From NCBI GenBank assembly GCA_037349315.1, contig JBAIAC010000026.1, forward strand, positions 24,209,501 through 24,273,500: DNA of 64,000 nt. The letters run 5' to 3'. The position numbers and the translations under genes are program-made. Under the pieces are notes generated by a model. That model was not told the DNA's origin. It worked only from the letters and a program-made list of their open reading frames with translations, and searched no databases. Numbering within the stretch: position 1 is the first letter of the stretch; each line of letters starts with the position of its first letter. Shown here piece after piece: positions 14,001 to 26,149 of this stretch. The stretch comes from Chelydra serpentina (lineage: Eukaryota; Chordata; Testudines; Chelydridae).

Positions 14001-16889
14001 TTTCTGTCTAGGGAGCTAGAGTAAAATGTACAGCTCTTTGCTAGGAGAGTGACAAACCAAGGAAATGTCTTGTCTCTGTTTCTTGAGCTGCACACTTCCA
14101 TTCCTCACATTTCCTTTTTCTCCCCTACTTCCACCCTGCAGTCTGTCCTTTGACCTGGTGCCTTCAGTGACCTCCAGGAAAGGTGCTGAAGTGAGACGGG
14201 AACCATACAATTGACCTTTGCATCTATGAGTTTACTGTAGCTCTTGAAATGTTCCTTCAGTTCCTCTTTGCCTCTAGCTAGCTGGTGAAATTGTCCTTGG
14301 TTCACCCATTAAGCCCTCTTTGTAGCAATTCTGAATTCTAAGGAGCACAATTCAATTGATATCTTCTAGTGGAATCCCCTGAGCAGTTTTGGTGTAACTC
14401 AGAGCAGTTCCATTACCTTCAACAATGCTGTGTCGACTGACACTGGCTAAGGATTGGGCATGCTATTTTCAGAACGTGACAAGAGGAATCATTTGATTTG
14501 TCTCTCTGTGGCAGCCACGGCTGGATCCTTATAATACACAACTGATCAGTTTTCTTTAACTTTGTTAAAACCATAATTTGTAAGTGCCAAATTTTTAAAG
14601 GGCTGCTTTTTTTTGTGTGGTACATTTGCATCTTTTTGGTGCATTTGAATGGCCTTAGCCAATGCAGTAATTGCACTGCTGGGTGATTACAGGTGTGGAC
14701 ACCTATTTGCATGTACAAATTTGGATTTCTGTGGATTTTTCATCCATTGCACGGCCCTTTGAGAATTTTATCTTAAATGTGTTGCTGCTCAGCTTATGAA
14801 CTGACTGTTCTTTGCCACTGACAGACTTGCCTTCTTCCACCTTGTTACCTTTCATGCATTTCTCAATGTTTGCCAAGACCATTGTATGCTGTTTGTTTTC
14901 TGCTGCATAAGAAACATGCAATCCCACATAATGTATTTATTTCTGATGTGACTGAAGCTGGCAGCATGTGAGAGAGTGCACAAGAAAAGTGCAGCTACGA
15001 CAGACTATGACCGTTTGTTTGGCGCTTTAAATACAGGCGGAAGCACCTTACAATGAAAACAATGCAATAAGACTAAAGGGATGAAGGAATCAGTTCAGTT
15101 ACAATTAGAATGAGCCCCTAGTTCTGCATAAGTTTTAAATGGACACAAAACACTGGTCCTTTCTGGAGTCTTGAAAAAGCTTGGTCAACTCTCTAGCTTT
15201 CCTGAAGTTTAGTGCAGCTCTGCACTGCCTTGCTTTTGATGAGTCAGGAAGTGTTCCTTGAAGGGTGGCCAATGGTTTCCCCAAGGGACTAACTAGTGTC
15301 TTGCATTTGGCAGGTCGACTGTGTAGTTTCCACCTCAGCCTAATGTGTCATGCTTGATAAACAAGATAGTTGGCCAACTCTTTCTCCTGGTCTCCAATTT
15401 AGCTAATAGCGCCCCCCTCCTCCCCCGTTGGATATATCTAAAGTTTCTAATATCAAAAATCTAATAAACCCTAGAATAAGCAGTTTAGTGCTTTGGGGAG
15501 AGTGAAGCTGATTGTAATGGATAGCGACCCCCAGCTTTTATACAGGTTGCACCAAGCTTCTCCTGATAGTCCTGCAAAGGTGTAGACTGACTTACTCTGA
15601 ACACCAGCAAAATGTTATTTTGTGTGGTGTGAACCAGACTTCTGCATTTACAAACTTTGGATAAACTGTCACTGGGAATAAAAACCATTAGCACTGAGCG
15701 AAAAAGGAGGAACCATTATAGGGTAACGTAGGGTCAAACAGATGGGAGGAAAAGTTATGATTTCATTAGGTAAGCTTAACGATGGGAAATTCTCCTATTT
15801 CCTGCAAAACCTGCAGCCAGGGAAGGGAACAGAATTTACTGAGTTTGAAATAGTTTCAAGATGGTGTCTACATAAAAGTCTATTTCTTTTTCTTTTTAAT
15901 GATACGCTTCCCTTATAACTCATTTGAATTTTGGGTTTGTTTATGGGAGCTGTGGTGAAGCTCAATAAGTAAACCGCAAAGCAGATTAGAGAGAGTCTTG
16001 CCTCAAGCCTTTTTAAAAAAAATAAAATAATCCCAAATCCTACGCCACTCAAAATAACTCCGGTTCCAATATTGTGTGGGTCTGGGATTTTTTTTTAAAA
16101 GTAAGGCTTTGGACCTTGAAAACTAGCTCTAGACCCAACTACAGCATTGGTTCCTATGGCCATAGCACCGGTAATAGTTTGGGGTAGGCAAGGCACCCCG
16201 GGCGAGTGCTCTTTTAATCTCTAAACAGGCTTAGTTGACCGCCATGCTTAAAATGCCAGCAGCCACCAGAGGCTTCACTTAATGTGTTTACTGCTGTTGG
16301 AGCTGAACCAGTGGTAGCAATATGGGATAGTTTAGCACAAATATCCTAGAGTAGACACAACCGTAGCAAACGTTGATGTCAGCAGTATGTTTTGCAAGCG
16401 GGAGAGCTCATACCTGAACCCTGGGGCTGGGAATAGGTGTCTCCAGAGCTTTATTTCCTCCTTTTTTTGGTTTTACTTTATTCTCTAACTTTCCGCTCTA
16501 AAATGGGAAATTTCTTTGTGTTGCTTGTTTATGGTATAAAGTGAAGGGGCTCATCTTGTCTCATAAAACATCTACAATGGGGGCTGCATCAAAGACGGAG
16601 AATAGCCCAGGGAAATTTGCACCTTCAAAAGACAGAGCTGAGGTCTGCGATTGCTTTATTATGGCCTGGCACGTGCCCTCTTATCCTGGACTGACTCTGA
16701 AATACCCCTAGGGAGTATAGCTAGGAGAGCTGTCCCAGAGGAACAATCAATGCCGTTATAGTAATTCTAGGTGCTGGAAGCTAAACTATTGTCACCTACC
16801 CGTGGTGCAGACACTGCCACTGTCACTTCATTGACAAATATTTAATATAGTCCTGATAATTTCCAGCTGCAGAGGTCCAAGTTCACATC

Positions 16890-17110
16890 TGGCAAGCTGG
16901 GCATGTCGACGCCACAATGGGGAGGTGCGATTGCAGCACGTGTAGACACGCCGCAGCTAGCTTGAGTAACCATAGCAGTGAAGCGGCACCCACACAGGTG
17001 GCAGCTGTTTTGAGTACGTACCCATGGTCCAAGGTGGGCAGGGCTAGCCCATGCAGCTGCCACAGCTTCACTGCTACTGTTACTCTTGCGAGCTTTGATC
17101 GACCTTGGGT
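16890..17110. repeat. Foldback MITE fragment
   Basis: GAGTAACCATAGCAGTGAAG near 16968 pairs with CTTCACTGCTACTGTTACTC near 17068-17087, and GGCAGCTG with CAGCTGCC inside. CACGTGTAGACACGCC near 16937 resembles the GTGTAGAC terminus of the PIF/Harbinger-like MITEs. It looks rearranged, and no target duplication is seen. Confidence 0.45.
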
Positions 17111-18824
17111 AGAAATCCCACCTCCCACCTGCTGTGTCGGCACATTCTGTGGTGCTGGAGAGCCAAGCCAAAAGTCTGGGGAGGTGGCAAGCAGGACAGA
17201 GAGTAGCTTGGCCACAACTCTCCCTTCCTGAACAATTCGGCTCATAGAAGTACATTAATGACATGAAAAAAGGCTTCCGCAATTATAAACTGACCCACTG
17301 CGTGAGTCTCCACACCAGGGACATGAAACGCCACAGTGTGGTTCTGTTAATTAAGACTGTAACCCTCCTACTCGGAGTTGGGCAGAAGCCCTGACTCATT
17401 CTCCCCCACAATGAATTTCTATGAATTTTCCAGCCTGTGTTTCCTCTAAGAGGGCCACAGGGGGTAGGTTATTGTTTTAAGTACTATAGTCCTCTCAACC
17501 AGGCTACATAGAAATAGGCAAAAATATTGGCTGTAATAGGAGTCTGGCTTAGTTTGAGTGTCCGTGTTTGTGAGATGCAGCCCCGATGGTGCTCTTCTGT
17601 TAGAACACTTTGCAAGACAGTTAAATTCTTCATACACATTAACTAACACACACATTTACATCAGACTTTACAACAAGCAGCATGAGGTTATTGAGGAATT
17701 AATGATCCCTCTCTCTTCAAAATGGTGAGAACATGGCTTGGGAGGTGCCTTTGGGACAGCTACACCACTGTTCTAAGCACTTTCCTAAAGAAACAATGTT
17801 ATGTCAAGCTTGCCATAGCCGCCTGTGCAACTGAAGACATACCAGTGAAATCTGCCAGAATTAGCAGCAGCTTAAAACTATCAATAAGGGTGTCTTATTG
17901 CGTATCAGTACTTAATCTATATGCCATGTATGGGGGCTAGATGACACTGTGTGTGTCCTACAGCTCTCCTGTCCCATGCTCAAGGCTGGAAGAGCTCAAG
18001 ATCCTGATACTAGTGGCTCAGACCATTAGGCAAACAGCAGCACTAGCTTTTGAAAAAGCTTCCTGGATGGGAAGGATAAATAAAGACAATAATAGTCTAG
18101 AGAGGAGACTTGGGAATTAAAAATGATGGTCTGAAGATTACAAAGGGTGGAATATCCAAAGTGTGTGTGTTTGTGGGGGAGAGCGGTGTGTGTGCGGGGA
18201 ATGACCATTATCTGCCACAAGAGAGTCATGCTCACTTGCCTGCAGGAGAGGGACAGTATAGAAAGATTAGCAAAAGAGTTAAACTGACAAAACACAATCG
18301 GTCAATGTGAGCAGCTAACATTAAAACTCACTGACGCCCATAAAACAAAGTAACTGGGTAATGTAGTTGTCATCAGGGAAATAAAGAGACTTATCCAAAC
18401 CAGAGCCCTGATCCTGCTTAGCCTTTGCAGGATTATCGCCCAGGCCAGTGCCTCTCTGATGGAAAGTGTGCGCATTACGAAACAATAGGTGCCCTGAGAA
18501 GGACGTGTTTATCTAAACTGAGTGCTACAAATATGAAATAGCCAGACTGGTTAAGGTTTAATTACAAATTGCCAAAGTGGCTACATTCTTTTCTAAGTGG
18601 AGCTGCAAAATGTTAGCTATGGGCATATTTTGGACCTTAATTATTTACACTTGCACTAAAGAACCAAACACTTTCATGAATACAGCTGTTATCAGTTAAT
18701 ATCAGTTGGCATTTCTGTAAGCAGCATAAGAATCTCTTTAAATGTTTTTACTGGCAAACGAATCAAAATAAACTCTTTAGTTACTGGCAACAAATTACAA
18801 AATCAAAGATAACTACAAAATGTC

Positions 18825-18830
18825 TTTATT
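18825..18830 (-). terminator. WTIP: Candidate distal polyadenylation signal AATAAA
   Basis: The minus strand reads TTCAATAAAGACATTTTG. T/GT-rich sequence follows within about 40 nt (TTTTGTAATTTGTTG), as expected for a downstream element. It sits where the AT-rich, UTR-like sequence ends. Confidence 0.45.
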
Positions 18831-19981
18831 GAAAAAAGCAGATTATAACATCTAAGGTTAAATGAAACTTCTGACTTTTAATATTAAATAACTTAGGATG
18901 ATAGCAAGTAGCTTCTTCTTTAGATAAATAAATCTACATTTCCCAATCTTTTTTCTTCAACAATCAAGGGAATCAAACACTGAAACATAAAAACCACAAG
19001 TCATTCTAGGGACTAAAAGACAAAGAAGCACATTTAGAAGTTTTACAAGAATATATACAAAAATAGTTAAACTAATGTATATTTGCAGCATGTAAACTAG
19101 TTACATGATATACAAACAGGGCATTTATATATTTCCTACAAAATAAAAATCAACGTTGGTCCAAGTTCTTGGAAGAAACTATATTCTTTTAAAGAAAATG
19201 AAAATATTTCTCAAAGGAAAACTTAATTTAAGTCAAATTATATATTCTAGTTATGGCATTAGTTGCATGATGAATCACAAACTTTTAAACTTTTCTTGAA
19301 ACACAAGAAAGCAGCTTTTGTGTGCCTCCTTTAGAGCTTTGGTTTACTTAACTGTTCTGGAATTTCTTGTCTTAAAAGAACTCCTCCATCCATACTTTAC
19401 TTTTGAAACCCCACTTTACAAAATATACAAAAACCCCTTTTTCAAAGCTCAAATATCTGAGATTCCCGCCCCACCTCCCAAATTATCATCATTTTGGTCA
19501 TTTCTTTGCAACTTGTCTTCCAGTGCACTAGGGCCTCTGTGAATCTCCTAAAATGACCACATCCTTTGGGGACACTGTAGAAATCTTCCACAAAAATGAA
19601 ATATGAATGGTGTATTCCTGAGTTCTCATGATGCAAATGAGAACAAGTTGTAAAATGCTGAAACTTTATGGAAATATTCGGAAAGTACAGTACACAGAGA
19701 AGGTTTCCAATAAATAATCATGTTATAAAATGAATACTGTGAAGTTTACATCTGTGTTGAACTGACTGACATAAGAATACTCCTTAAGCAAAGCATTAGA
19801 CGCTTTCATTTATACAATTCCCCAGACAGGAGGTAAAATGCACAGGAACTGTCATTAATACTAAATTGTACAGCATGTCACTTTAGTTTTGCTTATAGCT
19901 TTCCCCTTATTCTTCCTTAATAATAATTAATAATAATAGGTGAATTATACCAACTATGCTCCAGCTCTTATATTAATGGTG

Positions 19982-20090
19982 TAAAAGCCAGCTGACCTGA
20001 AGAAGAGCTTTGTGTAGCTTGAAAGCTTGTCTCTTTCACCACCAAAAGTTGGTCCAATAAACATTACCACCTCCCTCACCTCATCTCTCT
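19982..20090 (+). repeat. Interspersed repeat fragment within the candidate 3' UTR
   Basis: The sequence from GACCTGAAGAAGAGC through GCTTGAAAGCTTGTCTCT to TTGGTCCAATAAA is one I recognise as common in turtle genomes and transcripts. I cannot assign its class. It includes AATAAA on the plus strand, not on the WTIP strand. Confidence 0.45.
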
Positions 20091-20429
20091 AAAAGCCAGC
20101 TGTAATTTATGGTGTTTTAATAGAATGCCCCTGTCTATAGAAAATACTGGAACAACAACTGCTGCTTTCTGGTTTTAAACAAACTGCTCTTTCTATATTG
20201 AAACATAATTTTTCAACATTTTACCATGAAGATACTTAACACATATTGGAACTGAGAAGAACTACTAGAAAGAACTGAAAAATTAAAATGCAAAATTCAG
20301 TATTATTCTGTTCTAAAGTATGATAGTTTTTGAAGAAGAATTGTATGTACATGTTAGATAGTGCTGTCCACTGAAAAGCTATGCAGGAGTGAAAAACTTA
20401 CAAACTTAATTAGACTTAGCACTAGTTAA

Positions 20430-20505
20430 TACACTGGCAGAGGGATGGTCTAAATGACCTGGTTTGGGGTCTCATCTCTGTTTTCTATGGTTCTATGAAG
20501 TTCTA
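20430..20505 (+). mobile_element. Degraded CR1-like 3' end
   Basis: The order GGGATGGTCTAAATGACC, then a TTTCTATGGTTCTATGAAG end, matches the 3' terminus of CR1 elements, which close with short ATTCTATG-type repeats. It lies in the candidate WTIP 3' UTR on the opposite strand. Confidence 0.5.
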
Positions 20506-21456
20506 GCTCCCAGTCACCTGGAGCAAATGCACTTTTCAGTAAAAAGCACTGTTCTGGGTTGGCTTGCTCATGTGAACAGACCCAAATTGTCTGTATGTTT
20601 TAATATTTTTTCTTAATGTGTGGGTTTTATACATATATTTTTAACAAACATGCTAATACAACGCCTTGAAGCCCAAAGCTGTTTTGTGAAATGGAAAAGT
20701 ATTATGCTGTGACTAATACAAAATATTTACCTTGAAGCTTTGACACCCTCAATTTGATACTTGCAATACTAGGGAAATTCCTCGAGTTACTTCAATAAAG
20801 TCAGATTTGTGAGAAGGTTAATTTTTACCTTTTACAACTTAGGTTTCAGGAATGAGAGGCCCAAGCATGTATTTGCAGGTCATCTTTGTACATGCAATCA
20901 TAATAACTGTTCACACAAAGGTAGTGCAAATAAATGCACAAAAGCTGTACATGGGCCTCTGTTCTCATTTTCCTGAAAATCAGAACCACTGTATCAACCA
21001 CTGTAAGAAAAGGTTATTTGTAGCATTAGCAGTGCTCCAAAACATGGCTTTCACATTAGCTAAGCCAGCTATTAATTATAAAATGACTGGTTAAAGGCAC
21101 ATTGGACTTACTGAGGAGCATCCAGTAGGGCAGATTAATCTTTGCCAACCAGACAATTCAGCAGCAGTTTCTGAACTGTTGCATTCATCTCTTCCCATCA
21201 ATGAATGTATTTTTTTACCATAAAGATATTTTGGAATATCAAAAAGCTCTATAAAGGGAGCGAGAATCTCATGAGTTAATTATTCCATTCAGGAATCAGA
21301 GCCCACTGGTTGCTCCTTGTGCTTTCCAACCATATCCTGAATTGCCTTATTGCATCAATGAAGTCTTTAGATACTACACTTCAATGGTATTGCCAAATAG
21401 CTATTTCCTAAATTAGTTTGATGAAACTTAACATGTGACAATCCTAAAACTGATGG

Positions 21457-21540
21457 GCCAGATTCTTAGGTGGTGTAAATCTGCATAGCTTCGTTGAAGT
21501 CACTGCAGTTCTTTCAATTTACATGTGTTGAGAATCTTGT
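21457..21540. repeat. Foldback repeat, GGTGTAAATC family
   Basis: GGCCAGATTCTTAGGTGGTG and TAAATCTGCATAG lead to a TTGAAGTCACTG centre. AATTTACATGTGTTGAGAAT then pairs back with the left arm imperfectly. It is the same family as 3083-3216. Confidence 0.5.
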
Positions 21541-22551
21541 CATTTAATATATCTAAGGAAGGGAGTGATGGCCATATTTCAAACTATAAAATCCTTTCAG
21601 GAAAGCATAGATCAATTCTCATGAGAATAAGTGGAATTGTTATTTAAACATACAGATGTGTGATTGCATGTAAATCATCAACACACAGTAGAAAACAAAC
21701 ATTAAAAAAAGATTCATCTAACTTCCTATATGGAAGATATATATTACCCCAGACTTCTGAGGTTATTGTAAAAGCTTATGCAAAAGATGAAAGTGTGTAC
21801 ATTCTATGTACATCTAATACTTGTTATAAAATACCAATTTCTGTTTCAATTGTCTGAAACTCTAAATTATTATTTCTTCTAAATCATGCTTGGTTTTCAA
21901 ATGAAGATGATCACTGTAATCATTCAAAATTACATCTGGAAAAGAACACATCAAACTGAAAAGATGACAACTGCTGCCCATTTTTAAAATGCAACGACAA
22001 AAAATTGCAAAGCCGTTTGTAACAAATGAAGTCTTGTATAAAACAAGTAGGATAGAGACACAGAAGTGTCTCCTTGCATAGCCAAAAGGGCCGCTAAGCC
22101 TAGTAACAAAAATAGGTTTAAAAGATGGATTGCTTAGTAAGTGCCAAATCACCAGAAGAATATGACAAATGCTTTTAAAACTGTGGCTAGTCTTGTGCCA
22201 CTACAAGCTACAAAAAAGCAAGCATGTAAAAGTGGCAAGTTATTATGGAGAGCCAGAATTTTCTTCATATGCAATAAACCTTTATGAAAGAATCTTAACT
22301 TTTCAAATGGACACATTCTTCTGTAATGTGCTTCCTATAGAAGACACCTGCTATTTTTCTGCAGCAGGCTAAATACTCTGTTGGATCACTGTGATAGCAA
22401 ATAGGATGGAAAAGACAGTGGCCTGAAGCCTTTCATAGGTGTGAATACCACCAATTAACCTATGTTTGAAGATTTTTGTTACTAAAAATATATTTACTTT
22501 TCTTCCTATTAACTGCTGCTGGGAATCTAAGTAGTCCAGAAATCTGGGAAT

Positions 22552-22557
22552 GTTTAT
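22552..22557 (-). terminator. WTIP: Possible proximal polyadenylation signal
   Basis: The minus strand reads GAGAATAAACATT about 430 nt after the WTIP stop codon. It could give a short 3' UTR isoform. The hexamer alone is weak evidence in AT-rich DNA. Confidence 0.25.
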
Positions 22558-22984
22558 TCTCTAAGACCAGGATGCAATAGGACTAGCTAAAATGCTAGTA
22601 TTTATCTTATCGCGCTTGTTGTGATATGTATGTTGCTAACTTTATTCTACACTTCTTACTCAGGCAAAACTCCCACTGGAATGAAGCAAACAAGGAGTGT
22701 AGAACAGAGCCTTTCGTACCACTGTACTGGGAAATCTTGCTGCTTACAGTTAGTTCAGTGGTGCATAATATTTTTTTTCAAGTAAGTGGTGTCTCAGTGA
22801 AAATGCTGAAGGTAAATGGAAACATGGACATGATCATGGAGGCCCTCTGATGTATGATTTTAAAAAAATAAATAACTTAGCTGGTTTAGATGGTTATTGG
22901 AGGAATTTCATCTTTAAAAACCGGAAAGTCATTTTTAGTTCTTCCATCTTCTTTCTAATGATTCATTGCTCTAGAAAGTGTCTT

Positions 22985-23137
22985 TCAGAGTTCTGTAACA
23001 TGCATTGGGTAGCTTGGAGGTGGATGTGGTGGCACTTTGATATTGAGGCGCCTAATATGACAGCCATGACAGAGTAGGTGGCCCTCTAAAGGATAGCAAC
23101 GATGGCCTTCTTCATCATTGAGCTGGAGACCACAGTC
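22985..23137 (-). CDS. WTIP: WTIP last coding exon: end of LIM3, tail and stop
   Basis: The acceptor TTTCTCTTAG is followed by 50 codons and TGA. The exon starts [20 protein letters not shown] and continues through LLCHGCH, which gives the last LIM3 ligands. It then has a short basic and proline-rich tail and ends PMHVTEL. The VTEL end fits a class I PDZ ligand (T at -2, L at 0) and is the main reason for naming WTIP rather than LIMD1, which I recall ending in a histidine-rich tail. The 3' UTR starts directly downstream, at lower coordinates. Confidence 0.94.
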   Translation of the reverse strand, partial: DCGLQLNDEEGHRCYPLEGHLLCHGCHIRRLNIKVPPHPPPSYPMHVTEL

Positions 23138-25480
23138 CTAAGAGAAACAAACACACATCCACAAGTTAGCTAGTGACTGATTGTCATTTCAATAAAACAT
23201 CATTCAGACTCTGAAGCCTCTAAAGTGTCTCTTGTTCTCTCTTTCGTGTTAACTGCAGCAATCTCAGAGCTATTTGGTAGATGGACATTGACTATAATGT
23301 ATTAAATTAAGAGTGACGTCACTGAAATCTAAGGGAACGTGAAATGTATGCAATTTTGTGGCATCTCTTTTCTGATTGACACCTGCATTTATTTTCTTCA
23401 GTCCACCTCACTGGTCTAGCCATGACGAAGATCAGACTAATCACATGGTAATGCAGCACACGCTGACCTCTTAAATGTGGAATCGGTCAGACAAGCTGAA
23501 TGATGTTGGACTTGGAGTGAGGAAGAGCAAAGAGAGTTGGAGAACCAGAGAAGAGCCGAGTAAAGAGAGACCATAATTTGGGCGAGAGAGAAGCCATTTG
23601 AATTTTGGTTTGTGATGCAGAACAGACTTCCTAAGATTTGTGTTCTGGTTGGGGTACATCTTGCAAAGTTCAATGAGTGTCAGGCCTCATGTTCCAGTTC
23701 AGGCCTCTCACTAAGTAGGTCTCTTCCCTTTCTACAGTACATTTCTCAGATTAAATTTAGATTAGATGAAGTAAAGCTGCCATATTTTAAAAGCAGTTTT
23801 AAAAAAACGGGCAACTTTTCCCCACTGAAATTCTAACTGACTTGAACAAAATCTGTGGGGGGTAGGAGTTTGGGTCTTCGTAACGTAATACCTCCATAGA
23901 ATGGCAAATAATTTCAGCCAACAGTGGCTGAGTTCAGACAAGAGCAGAGTGACCGAGGTAAAAAGAAAATAACGCAAGCAAAACAAGAATCCTTCTTGGT
24001 GACAATTGTGTGTGCTCGGGTTCAGAGCAGCCTCTTGGTTACTTATCCATGCCAGTTGAGGTCAGGCAAATCATGGCGGTTTTACATTTGGATTCCAGGA
24101 TTTGGAAAGAGGGTAGGGAGTATGTAGAAATTCTGGCTTCTAGGTAATCCTGACGAAGAAGTTGAGCAATATGGGCAACTAAATAATTTTCAGTGCTCCT
24201 CACCTTATATTTTTAATATCAAAGAGGAGGCAAAGTTTAATTAATCATATTTGAAATGTGATCTGTTAACTTCCATAGCTTATGTTAAAATGCTCAAATC
24301 TTATCATATTTCTACAGTGAGAGTATAAGAAAGAATAAGGTATTATTAGTGTGCTTTCAGGCAATGCAGGAGCATTTTATAAAAGTTTTGGGACCTTTTA
24401 TTATTCAGATAATTCAATAATATATATTTACTTAACTTTATATCCCTTAACTTAAAAGATTTCAGTAATATAAGAGAACACTTTGGTAAAGATAAAAGAT
24501 CATTGTTGGAAATCTTGGTTGGGTTTTTTTTGGCCAGACATTGATAAATGAAGTTAGGAAATACAGAGGTAACAGGAAGAAACTTCAGATTTTATGACTA
24601 CTTAGTTTCCATCACAGTTTATAAATGAATCTCACAAATTCTTTCCCATTTAATTAGGTAGGAAATTTTCAAACAGTTCCACCATAGAAGCCCTTTTAAA
24701 AATGTATTACACTTCTCTGCAAAGAAATCACAGTAGCTGGAATATGGCAGCTCTATCTTCCTCCTGTAGATTCCACTATATTGACAAATGTTCCCCACAG
24801 TGTAGGTAAACAAGGCAAACTCTGAATGCCCAATTATTTTTAGCCTCAGAGCTTCAATTAGAATCATGACAGACTAGATAGCAAGCTCATAAAAGGGGCC
24901 AGAACGGCAGATTTGATGGGGGTCTGAGAATGAAATAAACCATGAGTGAAACATAAGAGTCTGGGCTCAGGCCTGTTAATTGCTAGCCAAGCACTGTATC
25001 GGATTGCAGTCATGCCAGCAGGCCTGCTACCCACCCGCAATGCTCTGTTAGTTCAGTCCCTTGTTTAGAGGTTTAATGAATTGGGATTCACTAAAGAAAT
25101 GCCAAATGCTAATAATATGCCTGGCCCCCCACCTCTTCTTTTTCCTCCCATCTTGCTGCACAATCATACAATGTTGCCCTAAAAAAGGCTGTCCTCTTAA
25201 TGAATTTCAGTTTTAAAAGGGGCCCTACTGATTTACACACTGCTGTTTGATTTGCAACACAGACACTATGAAAATTCCTTTTACATGTCGCTTCTCTTGA
25301 ATGAACATTCAATTCCCGCTGAGTTAGAAGGCTTCCCAAAGGGACTAGTGAGTTTGGGTGCCCAAGGTGTGACATCTGAAAGGGTTTTCAGGAGCAGGTG
25401 CTCAGCACTTCTGGAAGCCAAGCACCTTTAAGGTGTCTCAACCGGGTACCCAAAAATGAATGACTTCAAAATTATCAAGT

Positions 25481-25825
25481 ATCAGAGGGGTAGCTGTGTT
25501 AGTCTGGATGTGTAAAAGCGACAAAGGGTCCTGTGGCACCTTATAGACTAACAGACATATTGGAGCATAAGCTTTCGTGGGTGAATACCCACTTCTTCAG
25601 ATGCATATAGGGTGACCAGACAGCAAATGTGAAAAATCGGGACGGGGGTGGGGGTAATAGGAGCCTATATAAGAAAAAGACCCAAAAATCGGGACTGTCC
25701 CTATAAAATCGGGACATCTGGTCACCCTAGATGCGTGTAGAAGGGGTGGGTATTCTCCCACGAAAGCTTATGCTCCAATATGTCTGTTAGTCTATAAGGT
25801 ACCACAGGACTCTTTGCCGCTTTTA
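25481..25825 (+). mobile_element. 345-bp foldback element with 14-bp flanking direct repeat
   Basis: The left part starts ATCAGAGGGGTAGCTGTG. About 100 bp from TAAAAGCGACAAAGG to ATACCCACTTCTTCAGATGC reappears inverted in the right part (about 25735-25825). The left side has about 30 bp with no inverted partner. An exact 14-bp direct repeat CAAAATTATCAAGT flanks it at 25467-25480 and 25826-25839. A second MITE (25608-25729) sits at the centre of symmetry. I recognise the sequence as abundant in turtle genomes but not its class. Confidence 0.8.
25608..25729. mobile_element. 122-bp MITE nested in the foldback element
   Basis: Perfect 13-bp inverted ends (TAGGGTGACCAGA / TCTGGTCACCCTA) enclose repeated AAATCGGGAC motifs. 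The flanks GATGCATA and GATGCGTG agree at 6 of 8 positions, consistent with an aged 8-bp hAT duplication. Confidence 0.75.
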
Positions 25826-25956
25826 CAAAATTATCAAGTCACTTTTGGAAACTGTGACAGCTGAAATGCACTATTTAAAATGGCCCCAATTTGCAAAGGA
25901 TCCCATGTCCAGCCTGTAAAACAGCCCACAGCTTTTCCTGTCCAATATTTGTGTAT

Positions 25957-26149
25957 GTGTAACACCGAGACACCCCGGTTGTTGGAGGCGAGATTGAACC
26001 TGGGACCTCTGAGGTTTAGTGCATGAGCTAAAAGCCATACAGCCCTTAGCTCAGGCTGCAGAACAGACTCTTTCATCTCTCTCTCTCTAGGTGGTCTTGG
26101 TGCCACTAGATGGGACAGAATACCACACCCAGAAGGTGTGTGGGTTACA
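25957..26149 (-). mobile_element. tRNA-derived SINE, second family
   Basis: On the minus strand a TTTTAGCTCATGCACTAAA segment resembles a Pol III A box and GGTTCAATCTC a B box. They are preceded by about 110 bp of non-tRNA sequence (GTAACCCACACACC..AGAGAGAGAGATG). A related copy lies at 53865-53985 on the plus strand. The tRNA-like part at the 3' side is unusual. Confidence 0.5.

Larger units (their letters stand above)
1..18824. other. Flank downstream of WTIP, no gene recognised
   Basis: I read both strands for conserved exons and found none. All open frames are short (150 codons or fewer), match no family I know and lack supporting splice context. Recognisable contents are MITEs at 3352-3580 and 7332-7616, a MIR-like SINE near 10770-11095, foldback repeats, and an amniote repeat at 10001-10086. 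1-2880, 7630-10000 and 11600-16880 show nothing further I can support. Confidence 0.5.
18825..22984 (-). other. WTIP: Candidate WTIP 3' UTR (about 4.2 kb)
   Basis: Downstream of the stop is AT-rich sequence without coding potential, and it contrasts with the MITE-rich flank beyond about 18800. On the minus strand AATAAA occurs at 22552-22557 (a possible early site) and at 18825-18830 (the favoured distal site). Two repeat fragments lie inside: a CR1-like 3' end near 20430-20505 and another interspersed repeat at 19982-20090. The extent is inferred from base composition and poly(A) signals only; RNA data would settle it. Confidence 0.45.

Noticed and set aside
16842..17282. Overlapping frames of 104-146 codons on both strands
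   Set aside because: They cover a foldback MITE-like segment with inverted arms; no recognisable protein family.
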